Shown here piece by piece: positions 43,201 through 54,369 of a stretch of DNA of 64,000 nucleotides (position 1 is its first letter; the number at the start of each line of letters is the position of its first letter). Below the pieces are notes generated by a model. The model did no database searches, was not told the origin of the DNA, and saw only the letters and a list, made by a program, of their open reading frames with translations. The translations under genes and the position numbers were made by a program. This DNA is from Saccharum officinarum. Lineage: Eukaryota; Streptophyta; Magnoliopsida; Poales; Poaceae. The stretch is from assembly GCA_020631735.1 (NCBI GenBank), contig CM036154.1, positions 310,001 through 374,000 on the forward strand. The letters are read 5' to 3'.

Positions 43201-43266
43201 TCAACTGGGGAGAGGTACCTTGGTTGCTCAAGTGCCGAAAAGCTACAGGTTTTCACAGTTAGGTAG
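37284..43266 (+). CDS. RFWD3: RFWD3-like RING finger and WD-repeat E3 ubiquitin ligase, 13 exons
   Basis: Exons: 37284-37573, 38315-38393, 38478-38567, 38646-38690, 38822-38857, 40979-41032, 41118-41219, 41440-41550, 41662-41795, 41891-41930, 42325-42387, 42477-42652, 42774-43266; all introns GT-AG, with phases consistent, giving about 570 residues. The N terminus is Arg- then acidic/Ser-rich. A RING finger is built across exons 1-3 ([32 protein letters not shown]), then a short coiled coil ([11 protein letters not shown]) in exons 4-6 and a WD-like C-terminal half ([37 protein letters not shown]). Start chosen at the first ATG giving the acidic N terminus. In animals RFWD3 ubiquitinates RPA in DNA crosslink repair; the plant role is inferred. 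Intron 5 carries a LINE. Confidence 0.9.
38877..40828 (-). mobile_element. RTE-type LINE in RFWD3 intron 5, with 15-bp target duplication
   Basis: Element 38892-40813 (minus). ATTGTCTGAGTAACC flanks it exactly at 38877-38891 and 40814-40828. Its 3' tail is a (TTG)n run on the minus strand (CAA repeats at 38892-38911), preceded by CTAGCCTACCCCAACTTGC, the typical end of plant RTE elements. It is 5'-truncated at 40813. It lies opposite to the host gene's transcription. Confidence 0.95.
39020..40813 (-). CDS. RTE LINE reverse transcriptase (open, 5'-truncated)
   Basis: An open frame of nearly 600 codons runs to the truncation point; the GTG at 40774 is not a real start. RT motifs: [73 protein letters not shown], the catalytic [13 protein letters not shown], and a C-terminal [15 protein letters not shown] and [12 protein letters not shown]. 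Endonuclease is lost by 5' truncation. The absence of stops suggests a recent insertion. The enzyme would copy LINE RNA at nicked target DNA; this copy cannot nick. Confidence 0.92.
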   Translation of the reverse strand, partial: EGYKIAKRVAKRAVSVAKGQAYDGLYQRLGTKEGEKDIYRMARIRERKTRDINQIKCIKDGTDRLLVKDEEIKDRWREYFDKLFNGENEGPALELDDSFDDTNRRFVRRIQEAEIGEALKRMKGGKAMGPDGIPIEVWRYLGARAIVWLTKLFNLIFRSNKMPEEWRRSILVPIFKNKGDVQSCTNYRGIKLMSHTMKLWERVIEHRLRRVTHVTQNQFGFMPGRSTMEAIFLLRQLMERYREQQKDLHMVFIDLEKAYDKVPRNVMWWALEKHKVPTKYVTLIKDMYRDVVTFVRTCDGDTSDFPIKIGLHQGSALSPYLFALVMDEVTRDIQGDIPWCMLFADDVVLVDDSRAGVNRKLELWRDTLESKGFRLSRTKTEYMRCDFSATRHEEGDVSLDGQVVAKKDTFRYLGSILQKDGDIDEDVRHRISAGWLKWRQASGVLCDKRVPQKLKGKFYRTAIRPAMLYGAECWPTKRRHVQQLSVAEMRMLRWCCGHTRRDRVRNDDIRDRVGVAPIEEKLIQHRLRWFGHVQRRPPEAPVRSGVLKRADNVKSGRGRPKLTWDESVKRDLKEWNIPKDLAMDRSAWRLAINVPEP

Positions 43267-43898
43267 CTTAACAGAGACAATCATTGACTTCGTTCTTTAG
43301 CTTTGTTTATGGTAGCTGTGCATGCTAACAGTTGGTTCTTCACTAGCTTTGCTGTACAAGCACAGACCACTCTTGCTCCGTACAGTGTTTACTAAAGACA
43401 GCGTGTAAAACCATGCTGTACATTTTAACATTTCAGATAACCTGTTGTAAGAGGCTCCAGTATACAATACACCGGTGAGTGAAGGATTGCATATGCTGTT
43501 AGAGTTGTACTGATGCCTTGTCGCATTGTGTCATAAATCAAGGAAACAAATGGGTAGCAATCCGTCACACCTTTGATGCTTCCTGCTATGCTCACTCGCT
43601 GATATTTTCAGTTTGTAGTCATCATTGTACTTCACTATAAAACGTAAACATCAGGCATATTGGAATTATAATTTCATTTTTCTATACCTCGCTATTCTTT
43701 TGATGGAATTATAATTTCATTTTTCATAACATAACTTGATAGTGATAATTCTATCAGATTGGATCGTTTTTCTTCTTCCAAGTTATATTCGAATGTGCGT
43801 TTGGATTGCGAGTTGCTCAGAATTGCAAAACGCTGTGCTGTGCGACCTTAACAGCTCGTCACTGTAGGACACTGTAGGTATAGCAGTGTTGCAGCGTT
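43267..43898. other. Convergent intergenic region (3' ends of RFWD3-like and XTH genes)
   Basis: Holds the presumed 3' UTR of the plus-strand gene and, from the right, that of the XTH gene. AT-rich; a short direct repeat (GGAATTATAATTTCATTTTTC near 43661 and 43705) is the only structure seen. Confidence 0.5.
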
Positions 43899-45036
43899 TC
43901 AGCACTCGGGGTAGAGCGCGTGGTCCCTGGAGGCGTCGAGGCAGTAGTAATACACCATGGAGTTCCGCTGCGCCCACCGCATGGCGGCCTCCTGCTGCGC
44001 GTTGAGCGCCGTCGTCCCCGACGCCGGCGACGCCGGCACTGGTTGGCAGCCCGTGGACGCGTCAGCGGCGCACCCGCCGATCTTGAGGCCGGCGAACCGC
44101 GACACGAACGGCTGGTACCGGTAGTCGGCGCGGTAGCGGCCGCCGTCGGTGGCCCAGTCGGAGGCGTCCCAGATGGAGCCGTACGCCCACATATCCCGGT
44201 CAGGGAACGTGGCCTCCGTCTTCCTCTCATACCGCCTGATGGGCACGTCGTCCACCAGGAACCTGCACGCAGACGCGCGCAGCTCATGTCATTCATGTCA
44301 CTGGGCAGGCAGCTAGTAACAAAAGCCGTGCACGCACGGAGACGGCGGAGACTTACAGGATCTGGTCGGGGTTCCAGATGATGGCGTAGTGGTGGAAGTC
44401 GGCGGTGGGGTCGAACCAGAGGTGGAACCTCATCTCCCGGCCGACGATGGAGCCGTCGCCGCTGCCACGCACGTACACGTTGGTCTGCAGCGTGTACGGC
44501 TCCCCGGCACCGTGCCCAGCAGCTCCACGTCGATCTCGTCGTGGTGCCCCGGGTACTCCTCGCTGTTGGACAGCTGCAGCAGCAACAGCCATGCATTGCA
44601 TCGATCAGCAGAGCATCTGTTGCATGCATTTCTTATAGAGATAACAATAACAATACCACCACCCATCACTGTCACTCACGTAGAAGGCGGTGTTGACGCC
44701 GGCGGTGTACCCCGGCTGCACCCTGACCGACGCGCCGAAGTAGCCGTTCCGGTACGCGCGCGCGGACTTGAACCCGCTGCCCGAGCTGCTGTCCATCCAG
44801 AGCGTCAGGGACTTGCCATCCGGCGAGACCGTCTGGTGCTGCGAGCCCCACAGCGTGCGGTAGGCCTCGGAGAAGCCCAGCGGCCTGAACATGCCACTGG
44901 GGTAGTAGCCCGGCGACGGAGGCTGCTGCTGGGCTCTGCACGGCCGCAGCGGCACCGCGAGCAGAGCAAGCGTGCATGCTAGGAGAAGAGCAGCCGCTTG
45001 CTGTTGCTGCACCGGAAGATCACAAGGCCTTGCCAT
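43899..45036 (-). CDS. XTH: Xyloglucan endotransglucosylase/hydrolase, XTH31/32 type, with 1-nt frameshift
   Basis: Exons (minus): 45036-44680, 44573-44357, 44262-43899; GT-AG introns. A signal peptide ([18 protein letters not shown]) leads to a secreted cell-wall GH16 enzyme. The catalytic motif is [10 protein letters not shown], with both acidic catalytic residues; then [48 protein letters not shown] and the XTH C-terminal region ([15 protein letters not shown], ending PEC). The motif set resembles the group III-A endohydrolases. Coding length is 938 nt, one short of a multiple of three: a base is missing in the C-run 44502-44505, changing frame between LLGTVPG and EPYTLQ. This may be an assembly error or a young pseudogene. 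Restoring one base would give about 312 residues. Confidence 0.85.
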
Positions 45037-45134
45037 CTGGGAGATGACTTGCTTGGTGATCGTGGTGAATGTGTCCGGTGAGTGATCTAGTGTGGTGCGT
45101 GTGATGAGTTGATAAATTTTCAGTTCTGTGAGAG

Positions 45135-45143
45135 GTTTTATAG
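45135..45143 (-). promoter_or_regulatory. TATA box of XTH gene
   Basis: CTATAAAAC on the minus strand, about 100 bases before the XTH ATG, a normal plant distance for a short 5' UTR. Confidence 0.7.
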
Positions 45144-48100
45144 GTGAGAACGAATGAGATCAGGCCTGTTGTAAGGTGTTGGTCCTACAGAGTAGGAATA
45201 GGTTGATGGGAATTGATTTTTAAGCAGAGAAGAGTAGGGACAAACTTTGGAGGTTTGGGGCCCAGGATGAACAAGTGAGGTGTACTAAGAGTGGACATGA
45301 TTTTGGCCCCAAAAGTAAAAAGCAAAAAGATGTGGCCAAAGCATGCAACAGATGAAGTTTAGTCCGTGTACACTGTTTAGTCCGTGTTGAAATCCAAAGC
45401 ATGCAACAGTGAAGTTTGCTGCCAAATCCGACATGTTTCTTGCTTATTCTTCCTACTAGGGTGGCCAAGTATTCCGCCACACTTTCGGTTTACTACCCAC
45501 AAACAGCAAAGAATAAACCAAGTTAATTTTACCGCTCCTTCCTTTTGATCCAAGTAAAGTAAATAGGTTCTTTCCTGCAATACTACACTCAGGCATAGCA
45601 TTTCGGCTCCAACCGTGCTAAATCACTGGCAACTTGCACACCAATTCCAAAAAGTGAATTGCGCGTACACACTGCAGCTTAATCGATCCACCCAGGGACA
45701 ATCTCCCTAAAAAAGAAATCTTATCTCCTTTCAACATTTAAGCCATACATATGACTGCCCTTCACCATCGCAACAGTTGAATGATGATTTTGCTTCATTG
45801 ACAAACTGAAAATAAAATGCACCACTGATCACCTACATTTTAACAGTTGAATGATGATTTTGCTACTCAATAAGCTGAACAGTAGGTCAGTAGCGCTGCG
45901 AAATTTTAGAGATGTGATTTGCACAAACTAAATCTTCGCTGGTGCATCATTTGGACTGATGCTGAGATAGATTGTGCCGAAAGCGGCTGAGCTTAAAGAC
46001 GAGGACAAACTCTTTGAAGACAAACTGTTGATGAAGCATGCATCTGCATGGTTGCTCCTTGGCGCCTTCCTCATATCGTCACAGGCAGCACAGGAGCGTC
46101 AATCATTAGATTCAGAGCTCCATCACAATCGACTGTTTCGGTCTTTCGGATACTGTGACGCACTGCACATAAACTGAAATCTGAACTACTATAAATAAAG
46201 GCGAATGATCAGCTTCAGTTTCTACCTGTTCAGCTCTATGAATGGCATGAAACCCCAGATGCAACGCAACTGGTGCTTAGTTTGGCCTTCAGAATTGGAT
46301 CAATTGCACTACAAATCACAATTTACTCTGCAAGCTGCATTGCTTTAAGCGAGACACCAACTGATTTACACTTCGTCTCTTATGCAGACGGTAACTGCTG
46401 AAGAAAGTTTTTCTCTCTGTTTTTTTTTTTTGAGGTGGGGTGGGGGGGTGGAATGTGTTAAACTGCGCGTCTTGCGTACTGGATTAGTATGATAGGAGGG
46501 CTGCTAGATCTAGAGAATCTAGCTTCCTGCAGATGTGGACAGTGGACACTGCTCCTGCAACAGTGCAAACGTAATCAGATGCTCCTTTGAAAAAATCAAA
46601 CCTGAATTCTGGGTTCGTGCTTAAAATGTGTATCATAATTGTGTGTAGCAATTAGGTATAGAGCATCTTCGAGAGACTCTCCATATCCTTCCTAAATGTT
46701 AGGAATAGAGATTTTAATGAAGAATTACCCTCCAACAGCTTTTCTAAATGGTCATCCAAATATAGCTATCTTCTATTCCGGATATTTCGCTAGCAAAAAA
46801 TAGACGACAAGAATGACTCTCTAAAATACGTATGGGATATAGAAAAATTATTGGAGAGTGAAAATATATAGAAAGCGATTTTTGTGTAAATGGTTTTCTA
46901 AATAATGATTTAGAGAGTGAGATTTAGAAAAGCTGCATGAGATGCTCTAAGTTATACGTTGGTATATACTTCTTTCCTACCCGGCCCTCCTTGACGCATA
47001 CAGCAGAGCACTAGACTGGACCCTCTATAATTTGTCTTCACTTGCCGACACTAATATGAAGAAAATGCGGCGCAGAGAAAATACATAGCTCACCCTGTAT
47101 ATGGTCTTGAAATACAGAGCATGATCCTTCCTGTAAAGAAGAGCAATTCCACAGTAATGTTTCCCTTTAGATTACCATTCACCATTCATTGAATAGAGTT
47201 ATCATAGACAGAGGCAAACATGTGGCCGGCCTCAAGTGGACCATATTCATCATCTTACGCAGAGCCTTTGTCTTAAGGTTGGGTATCTATTCAGTGGTCG
47301 CCTAGTCGTCAAACATTTTCCTATTTTCTTCTGATTGATAAAAGTGAGCGTAAAATCGCCTTGATTTCGGGTGCAACACCGTTAACTTCCGTGTCCGATA
47401 TGGCAAGGGCATCTCTGCCATCTCCAGCTGCAATCCTGTAGTCGGTGTGCACCAATGCAGGCACATATATAGGACCAATTTTGAACGAAATAAAATAAGC
47501 GATGTTAATACAAACATCAAAATAATAATCAAACAATTTATACATATTACCTTAAAATTTTCTTCTAATATTTCTAGACGCAAATAAAATGTCATTGTTG
47601 AGGTACCGAAATAAATCTCATCAAGCAATTTCTTCTCTAGACATTAACTACTTCAAATGGTTATTTGACAACTTCAATTTTGAAAAAGGTTCTTTCAGCA
47701 AGCCACAGCCATAGTCACAGCAAATGAGATATGAATCGATAAGCAATATAGAAATACTAGAATAGCAATCCTCTTCTCTTTGACAAACTAAAAAAATGTA
47801 TAGCATATATTTATTTTTCTAGCAAAGTTAAATATATAACACTCAACTCGGAAGTTAGATCATTTAACTCAACATCAAATGAACCATCTAGAGAAAGTTT
47901 CTGCAAATTTAATCAACGGTCTTTCAGCTTAGTAGCATTCAATGACCTTGACATTGTTGAGCTCATTAAAAACTCAAATATATATTTTTGAGATTTGAGT
48001 TCGTTAAATCTACTCCTTAACACACTGCTTGGCATATCAACGATAACAAAAAAAAGTAACAAAATTCAAAAGCTTACTTCAATGATGGTGATTGGTTGCT

Positions 48101-49387
48101 CTTTAGCAGTGATCACACATGAAAAGCAAACCCTTCATCTCTAAAGGTGTCGAGATAATTCATTATACATTTTATTCATTATAAGGTAGACTCAATGCAC
48201 ACACTGATGATGATTGCAACTTCTTTCTCACTATTCTTTCAGGAAATAAAATGTATATCAAATGACCATAACAAGTATAAACTCAAATATGGCAAGCACA
48301 CTTTTAAATTTTTTTTGGGATCATTCATATCCTTGAGTTTGATATCACTATCTTCACTTAACCAAGGGAGAGGTGACTTTAGTTGAGGAGCTTGATATCT
48401 AGTTGTTTTTACACTTTTGATCCGACTCTCCTTATGACAAATACTTGTATTGTAGGTACCCTCATGAGTTATGGAAATCTACATGGTCTCATAGTTGTAA
48501 GTAACTCTTGGCATAATTACTTTTCATTGTCGTGTACTTTTAAGAACTAGAGCATGTTACAATTAATTCAAGTACCTGCATGCACATATTGAGGGGGAGC
48601 CTATCTTATGTCTTGAGACTAATTAACCATTCTTTGAAGTTTTTTTGTGACTACTAGTCTCACAATAAAGTGAGAAGCTGCTTTCCAATTAATATTATTA
48701 AAATTATTAATTATTAGATTGTAAAAAGCGCAGTCCTTGGTGGAAAGACAAAATACAAATGTGATTGGTCTCAATTCATACTTCGACAACAAGCAAGATT
48801 AGCTTCCTTTGCAGACTTCAAACCAAGAAACAAAAGATGTAAACATTCTACATCCATCCGAATGTGTGAAGAGTTGGTTTGAAGTATTCAAAGACTTGGC
48901 TCACATATGAAGATATAATATAGTGTCAAGAAGCCAAGTGGATGAATCAACCTCAAGTTAAATGGAGTCAATAATCATTCATATTCTAAAGTAACCACTC
49001 AAAAAAGTCTATATGTGGTAATTACCATGACAAATTCTTGTTTCATGGGAACCATCGTTCCATATTTAGCACCAAAATATTTCTCATTCACTTGAAATTA
49101 TCAAGAAAATAATTATTTCTAGTTATGGAGAAAAGTGCTATATCATAAAATTGCTATATCTTCTTCAATTGAAAAGGTTTTCTAGATTTGGTACTTAATA
49201 AATATAAAAATGTTACATTTGCTTATTTACAATGCACTAATAAATATTATTTTTGTTTCTTTTATTTAAACCAATGTATCACTAGACATTGGCACATTTG
49301 GCAGTGCCCTACGAAGAAAATAAAACAAAAAATCAAGAAGAAAATAAAATAAAAAAATAGATCTAGCCAAAAATGGGAAAACATTAA
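45144..49387. other. Long intergenic region without a supported gene
   Basis: XTH promoter and AT-rich intergenic DNA. It contains a poly-T/G run (46420-46450), one MITE (46660-46948) and a minus-strand pair of frames at 47302-47628 (DYRIAAGDGRDALAISDTEV) that could be exons of an unrecognised gene, with a GT donor at 47550. Nothing else coding is supported; 47.7-49.3 kb is AT-rich and featureless. Confidence 0.4.
46660..46948. mobile_element. MITE, about 289 bp, AGAGCATCT ends
   Basis: AGAGCATCT at the left is the reverse complement of AGATGCTCT at the right; imperfect inverted similarity continues inward (GAGAGACTCTCC versus GAGAGTGAG). No coding sequence. It may be Harbinger-like, but the target duplication is unclear. 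Confidence 0.6.
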
Positions 49388-49487
49388 NNNNNNNNNNNNN
49401 NNNNNNNNNNNNNNNNNNNNNNNNNNNNNNNNNNNNNNNNNNNNNNNNNNNNNNNNNNNNNNNNNNNNNNNNNNNNNNNNNNNNNNN
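49388..49487. other. Assembly gap (100 N)
   Basis: Exactly 100 unknown bases inside the antisense ORF of the Tat-like element. Confidence 0.99.
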
Positions 49488-49815
49488 GAAGTACTTCCAC
49501 AGCTCGAAGTGGGGCTCGATCCCTAAATACCCTCGCACAACACGACAAATGTCATGATGTACTGAATACCATTGGGGTTCAAGTGTTGCAACTCGATCTT
49601 GTAATGATGCAGAGCCCCTGGAGGAATCGGTGGGGGGAAACCGTGAGCTCGTGCTCATGAAGGGGGTGAAGAGAACGACGTAGCCGTCGAGCGGTGTTGG
49701 CACCTCCTCGTCACTAGGTAGACCACTCCAATGCCTCGGTCCTCGTAGGAAGAAGACCATGCTTGATGAGACCTTCCAATCCATGCGGGCGTGGAGGATG
49801 TCCGAGCAGCACCAT
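49488..49815 (-). pseudogene. Antisense ORF of Tat-like gypsy element (Transposase_28-like)
   Basis: The minus strand reads, across frameshifts, HGLLPTRTEALEW, then DEEVPTPLDGYVVLF and RGYLGIEPHFELWKYF before the gap. This is the plant putative gypsy-type transposon domain (Pfam Transposase_28, from memory). A likely start is ATG 49815; a stop in that frame comes after 30 codons. The ORF runs opposite to the element, whose 3' LTR lies downstream on the plus strand, so it is an antisense additional ORF as known from Grande-type Tat elements. Function unknown. Confidence 0.7.
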
Positions 49816-49944
49816 GGCTCTCAATGGGGATGCAGGGCGGAGGAGCAAGAGCTTTGATGGTGATAGAAGGGCAAAGGCAAGGAACCCTAATGCTCCATGG
49901 AGATGAGGTTGTGGTTAAGCATACCGAAGACGGGAGGTGAGGCT

Positions 49945-49954
49945 TCTATTTATA
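49945..49954 (-). promoter_or_regulatory. TATA box facing the antisense ORF
   Basis: CTATAAATAG on the minus strand lies about 130 bp upstream of the antisense ATG at 49815. It lies inside the element body, away from the LTR promoter, so the ORF may have its own promoter. Confidence 0.6.
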
Positions 49955-50920
49955 GGGAAAGATGGAATGAGAGGTGAACCGTCTGCCTCGATCCACGTGC
50001 CTACCGTGAACCGTCCACCTCGATCCACGCACATGCCGCGTCCCGTCACCGTGTCTCTCTAGGAATCATGCATACGCCACCCCTGGCTGCTCCCTCGAAG
50101 GACGCGTGGAATAATGGTTCACCCGCCCAATGGGCTGTGAACCGCCATAGGTAAGAGGGATACGAAGCTTCAAACACTCCTATGACCCATTAAGGCCTAG
50201 GAGTTCGAAGGTTGTCCCCCCGACGGGTTCGACAGCCACTCTAGGGCGCCTTTTAGAGCGAGTGGTGGAAAAGGATGAGCCAGCTAGCGGCCAGCACCAA
50301 GGCGCACGAGAGCCAAGGGCATCCTGACCCACGTTCGAGTCTTGACCATGCACGGTTCATGGCTTTTCCCCGAAGAAAGGCAACGAGCCCTCAAGACCGG
50401 TCGAATAAACCTGAGAACTATATGGATTGGTCATCAGGAATCTAGAGCTGATCACTAGCTGACCTATGTCGGATCCCCATGAACAGGAACCAAGGCCCCA
50501 ATCAAACTAGCCCATCACCAGCTCACCGAGCACCATGATTAGTCCGATGAGGAAAACATGGCACGGCACAACCCCTCTGTTTTTTCAAGAAAACGCTTGA
50601 GGGAGAACGATCGCAAGACGAGCCAACCCCTTGACTAGACCCCTGCTACGTGCGAGGGCTCAGGGGCTTGGACTCACAAAGAGACCCAATGCGCGGTCGC
50701 ATATGAATAGTAAATCAATCGTCGCAACCTGACTAAAGGGACCCTACGAGCCGCAACAGGTACTCCGGAGTCTTCCCAAGCGAAAAAGCCTGTGAAGGAG
50801 TATCCCACTCCTCCGCAGGCTCGGGGGCTACACCCACCGGGTGCGCTCGCACACACCCTTAGGCAATCGAAGGACCCCTCAACCGATCCCTTCCAAATCG
50901 CCCAGGGGCTCGGGGGCTAC
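49955..50920 (+). mobile_element. 3' untranslated region of Tat-like gypsy element, with PPT
   Basis: A GC-rich stretch full of GGGGCT and CTCGGGGGCTAC-type motifs typical of grass gypsy 3' ends. The polypurine-like tract AGGGGCTCGGGGGCTAC (50904-50920) abuts the LTR. No sense ORF is visible. Confidence 0.65.
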
Positions 50921-52036
50921 TGTCGGGTACCGATAGTAGAGTACCCGAAGAAGGGGAACTAATGGTCACCAACGATCAACCCGCCCAGACGATTAAATGG
51001 CATGACCGTGGCTTCATCTGACCCCTAGAGGGCAGGTTCTGCCTTGCCTGATCCCAAGGGTGCGGTTTCCATCTTGCTCGACCCGAGGGTACGAGCTCTG
51101 CCTTGTTCAACCCCGGGGGCGCGGTCTCCGCCTTGTCTGACCTCGGGGCGCGGGCTCCGTCTTGCTTGACCCCAGGGGTGCGGGCTCGAATCGCCCGATC
51201 CAGGGGAAGTGAGCTCCGTCCCGCCTGACCCCCTTGAGGAGGGGACTCTACCTCGCCTGATCCCGGGAGGCACATCCGACAGGAACGCAAGCCCCCGTGG
51301 GGGGCCCACGCTGTCACCAACCACTACGGGTGTGACGGCACAAGCCTAGGGTCAAATTTCTGACGCTAGGCCAGGAGTGGGCACACCTCGACATGACCCG
51401 TGGCCATGATGGGCTGTACTTGGGCACGCACGTCACCAATAGTGCCTGACGGACTGACATTGTGCTACCAAATCCCTGTACGGCCCCAGTCAAGGGGAAC
51501 TATTGACCACATCGCGCGTAGCGACGGGATGGAACGCCACGACCGGATGACGATGCCTACCTGTAGCAAGGACGTGATGAGGAGTCGCTACAGGCCTAAT
51601 GGGGCCCGCCTATAGGGGGAGAAGAGAAACACAACCCTAGAGCCTTCTTCTCCCCCGTTTTTCTCTTTCTTCTTTTCCTTCTTTTTTTCTCTCGTGTATC
51701 CCAGGCCTCTCCCTTGGTCTATAAAAGGGAAGGTCGGGCCCCCATCACGACATCTCATTGGAACTCAAGTCTTTCTAGCGCACTTCGCCACTGGAAAGCA
51801 ACACACTCACTCACTCGCGCGCGCGCACACACACCAGAGACTTGGGACCCTACCCCTCTCTCGCCCGTTTGTAACCCCTACTGCAAATATTCAATGCTAG
51901 TAACACAAGCAGCAGTAGTGACTAGACGTAGGGATATTCAGCCCGAACCAGTATACATCCCTGTGTCCTCTTAGCACACCATCCAAGTCAAACGCGCAAG
52001 TACAAATTTACTCATCGGCTATCCGAAACACCGACA
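50921..52036 (+). mobile_element. Tat-like gypsy 3' LTR, 1116 bp
   Basis: Starts TGTCGGGTACC and ends AAACACCGACA. A CTATAAAAGGG box at 51719-51729 sets the orientation plus. Between 51020 and 51260 GC-rich CCGCCTTG..GACC(C) units repeat about every 45-60 bp. The rest of the element lies left of the gap or is deleted; no second LTR is seen. Confidence 0.88.
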
Positions 52037-53781
52037 CTATGTGTTTCTCTTTCTTTTTTCTCTCTCACTTTCTCATTGTGCCAAGCACTCGTCTTCCTTT
52101 GAGCTCCACTTGTGTAGGGCGCGTGGATTCATGTATGGCCATTGCAATCCATGATGACATCATAAACTTCCTCGTTGCTGTGGCGGAGCCAGGATCTTGA
52201 AGTTGGGTATTCCCACTTCCGAAAAAAAATCCAATACATAGCAGCATAGGTTTAAATCCAATGCATATAGCTGAAAAGGAAAGGAGGCGATGAATAGTTA
52301 GCTGTGGGCTGAGTTTCCACTTGAAAAACAGCGAACTAACACAAATATACATTATACATATGAGTATATACACATTTATACATAAAATGTAGCAAAATAG
52401 TTGGGGTATTCCTGGGAATACTGGGGAATACCCTTGGATCCGCCCCAGTGTTGCTCCCCTTCTTGCCAAGCTTTCTTGATGTCAACGCCTACTTCCCACT
52501 GTTGTTGTTGTGGCATCTTTTTGGAAAATGTGCTAATCCCATTTTTCAACAAGGAGAAATAATTTTTACAACGACCAAAGAAAAATAACTAAGAGAAAGC
52601 TACGGCTACTAAGAGTGACCCACAAACCAGAGAAGCAAGCCTATAACCAGAAACCTCCTCTCTCACTTGACAAAGAACTAAGTGCAACCCTGCAACCTAG
52701 CCCTCAAACAAACTACAATGAGAAACATTAAAGGATGAACCACAAGCCATGGGTGAGAGGCCGGTGATCAGGCAAAGAGCACCCACAACAACCACCACAC
52801 GAAAAACAACGGTGAGAGAATACCTGCCTCTAGACAATGCGTGAACACCAAGCAACAACAATGAAAGGTCCTACGTTTTCACGAGCTGATGACTAGGAAA
52901 AAGTTAAAGGACCACTATGGGACAGTAGCAACCACAACACCACAAGAACAAGCAGAGAGTCTATGATGAGAGAGTAGCCGCCACAACTCCACAAGTAACG
53001 ACCAACCCAGCGAGAGGAGCCTAGGCCAGGCAGCGGCCTTAGTTCCCTATACAACAACCAAGCAACCAACAGAGAGGTCTTAAAAAATAGTAGTGATGGA
53101 GCTCCACAAACGATGACCAATGAACAAGATCCAATAACAACCTAACAAACAAAGAGAAAGTCGTGGCGGATTCCCAATCTTCCAGTAGTGATATCATGGA
53201 TGAATCCTCGAGAGAACCTCCCAAAAGGGTATCCCGCGGCTGCCCTGTGAATAGGGGAGGGCAGGGTTGAGGGGACGACAGCGGGAGGTGGGTGGCGCGG
53301 TGAGGTGGCGGGAGCCGCTGGCCGCGAGTGAAGGAAGCGCGAGGGGGCGGAAGAGGGGTGCGTGAGGGAGCATGCGCGAGTAGGGGCGGGGGTAGGGGTA
53401 GGGGCGGCACCGACAAAGAGAAAGAAGGGTCGCATGGTTCCCAAACGCGCATCTCGTCGCCGGATATCTTCGTCCCTCTCAAAAGTAGTAGCTTGATTGA
53501 CTCTCTTGAATCTTCTTGCAGTCTAGCGACATGACATGCGAACGAGCAAGAGTGTTCCATTGTTCCTTTATTGTTACATGGTACTGAAACTGAAGCTAAA
53601 GTAAAATCGCACACTATTCTGAGTATACTTCCTCTTATCCATAAGAGACTGAGAACTGGCCAGCTAGATCAGCTCCTCCTCTCTCCTGCAGTCCTATCCT
53701 ACACACAAAGATCCTTATTAAACCACTACTACAAAGCAAGCAAACAAAACACACCATGGTACTGAACACAAAGATCCTTCT
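52037..53781. other. Intergenic region with a MITE and a GC-rich patch
   Basis: Holds a probable MITE at 52181-52447. 52500-53200 is A/C-rich and non-coding. A GC-rich purine patch at 53230-53420 (GGGGCGGGGGTAGGGGTAGGGGCGG) could form a G-quadruplex on the plus strand. Minus frames at 53039-53614 have no domain. Confidence 0.45.
52181..52447. mobile_element. MITE, probably hAT-type
   Basis: TGGCGGAGCCAGGATCTTGAAGTTGGGTATTCCC at the left mirrors the reverse complement of GGGGAATACCCTTGGATCCGCCCCA at the right. The flanks share GTTGCT (left 52174, right about 52450), consistent with an imperfect 8-bp duplication. Confidence 0.6.
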
Positions 53782-54369
53782 TCAGTTCTTCCCCATGCTA
53801 ACTGCAGCCTGGAGGCTGCTCCAGTCGATCCTACCCACTGTAGGCGCTGTCCTCTGCCTCTGATCTTCTTGGTTCTTCGTTTTTCTGATTAATCACATCA
53901 CAGCAAAAGCATTATGCGGTCAGTTATTGCATCCTCTACTGTACGTTCACAGGATGCAAGACAGATCAAATCTTGAACGTGACTTACTTCTCCATATTGA
54001 GTTTCTCCATGTCCTGGCGGGTCAGCCTCGGGCCTTCGTCTAGGCCTTCACACACCAATTCACCGTTCTCATCGGTGTAGCAGAGGATTCCCATGTTCTT
54101 GTCCTCATAAACCTGAAAGATAGAGTTCCAGATCAGAAAAGGAGAGAGATGTTTCAGATGGAGGTCACGTCTTGTAACGAAAAACAGGTACATACCTTGT
54201 TAACCTTGCCAGTGAAGCTGACAGAGTTGGATTTTTTCTTGGACTCTGAACTTGAGCAGTCATCGATGGAGATGGAGGCTCTTATCATCGTCACCCTCGA
54301 GGTCTTCCTCCTCGGAACAATGGTTACACTAGATGAGTAGCAGTAGCACCTCAAGGTCAAGGCAGCCAT
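53782..54369 (-). CDS. Small conserved-looking protein, probably plastid-targeted, 3 exons
   Basis: Exons (minus): 54369-54196, 54112-53988, 53884-53782; GT-AG introns with matching phases, 133 residues. The N terminus (MAALTLRCYCYSSS...RRKTSRVTMIRAS) is Ser/Thr/Arg-rich and poor in acidic residues, like a chloroplast transit peptide. The mature part is acidic in exon 2 (MGILCYTDENGELVCEGLDE) and ends RIDWSSLQAAVSMGKN. I do not recognise the family. An in-frame TAA directly at the exon 2 donor (AAG|TAA overlapping GTAAGT) would give a shorter form if intron 2 were kept. It lies downstream of AlaAT on the same strand. Confidence 0.65.

Noticed and set aside
43859..44629. 256-codon minus-strand frame
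   Set aside because: Wrong frame of the XTH exons running through introns; the real motifs are in the spliced frames.
44389..44982. 197-codon plus-strand frame
   Set aside because: Antisense of XTH exons 1-2 in GC-rich coding DNA; the XTH motifs on the minus strand are decisive.
45974..46177. 67-codon plus-strand frame with a hydrophobic stretch (possible secreted peptide)
   Set aside because: Isolated frame with no promoter, homologue or clear signal-peptide start; expected by chance in this length of sequence.
53039..53614. 191-codon minus-strand frame
   Set aside because: Pro/Ser-rich low-complexity translation of a GC-rich patch, without start context, splice signals or domain.
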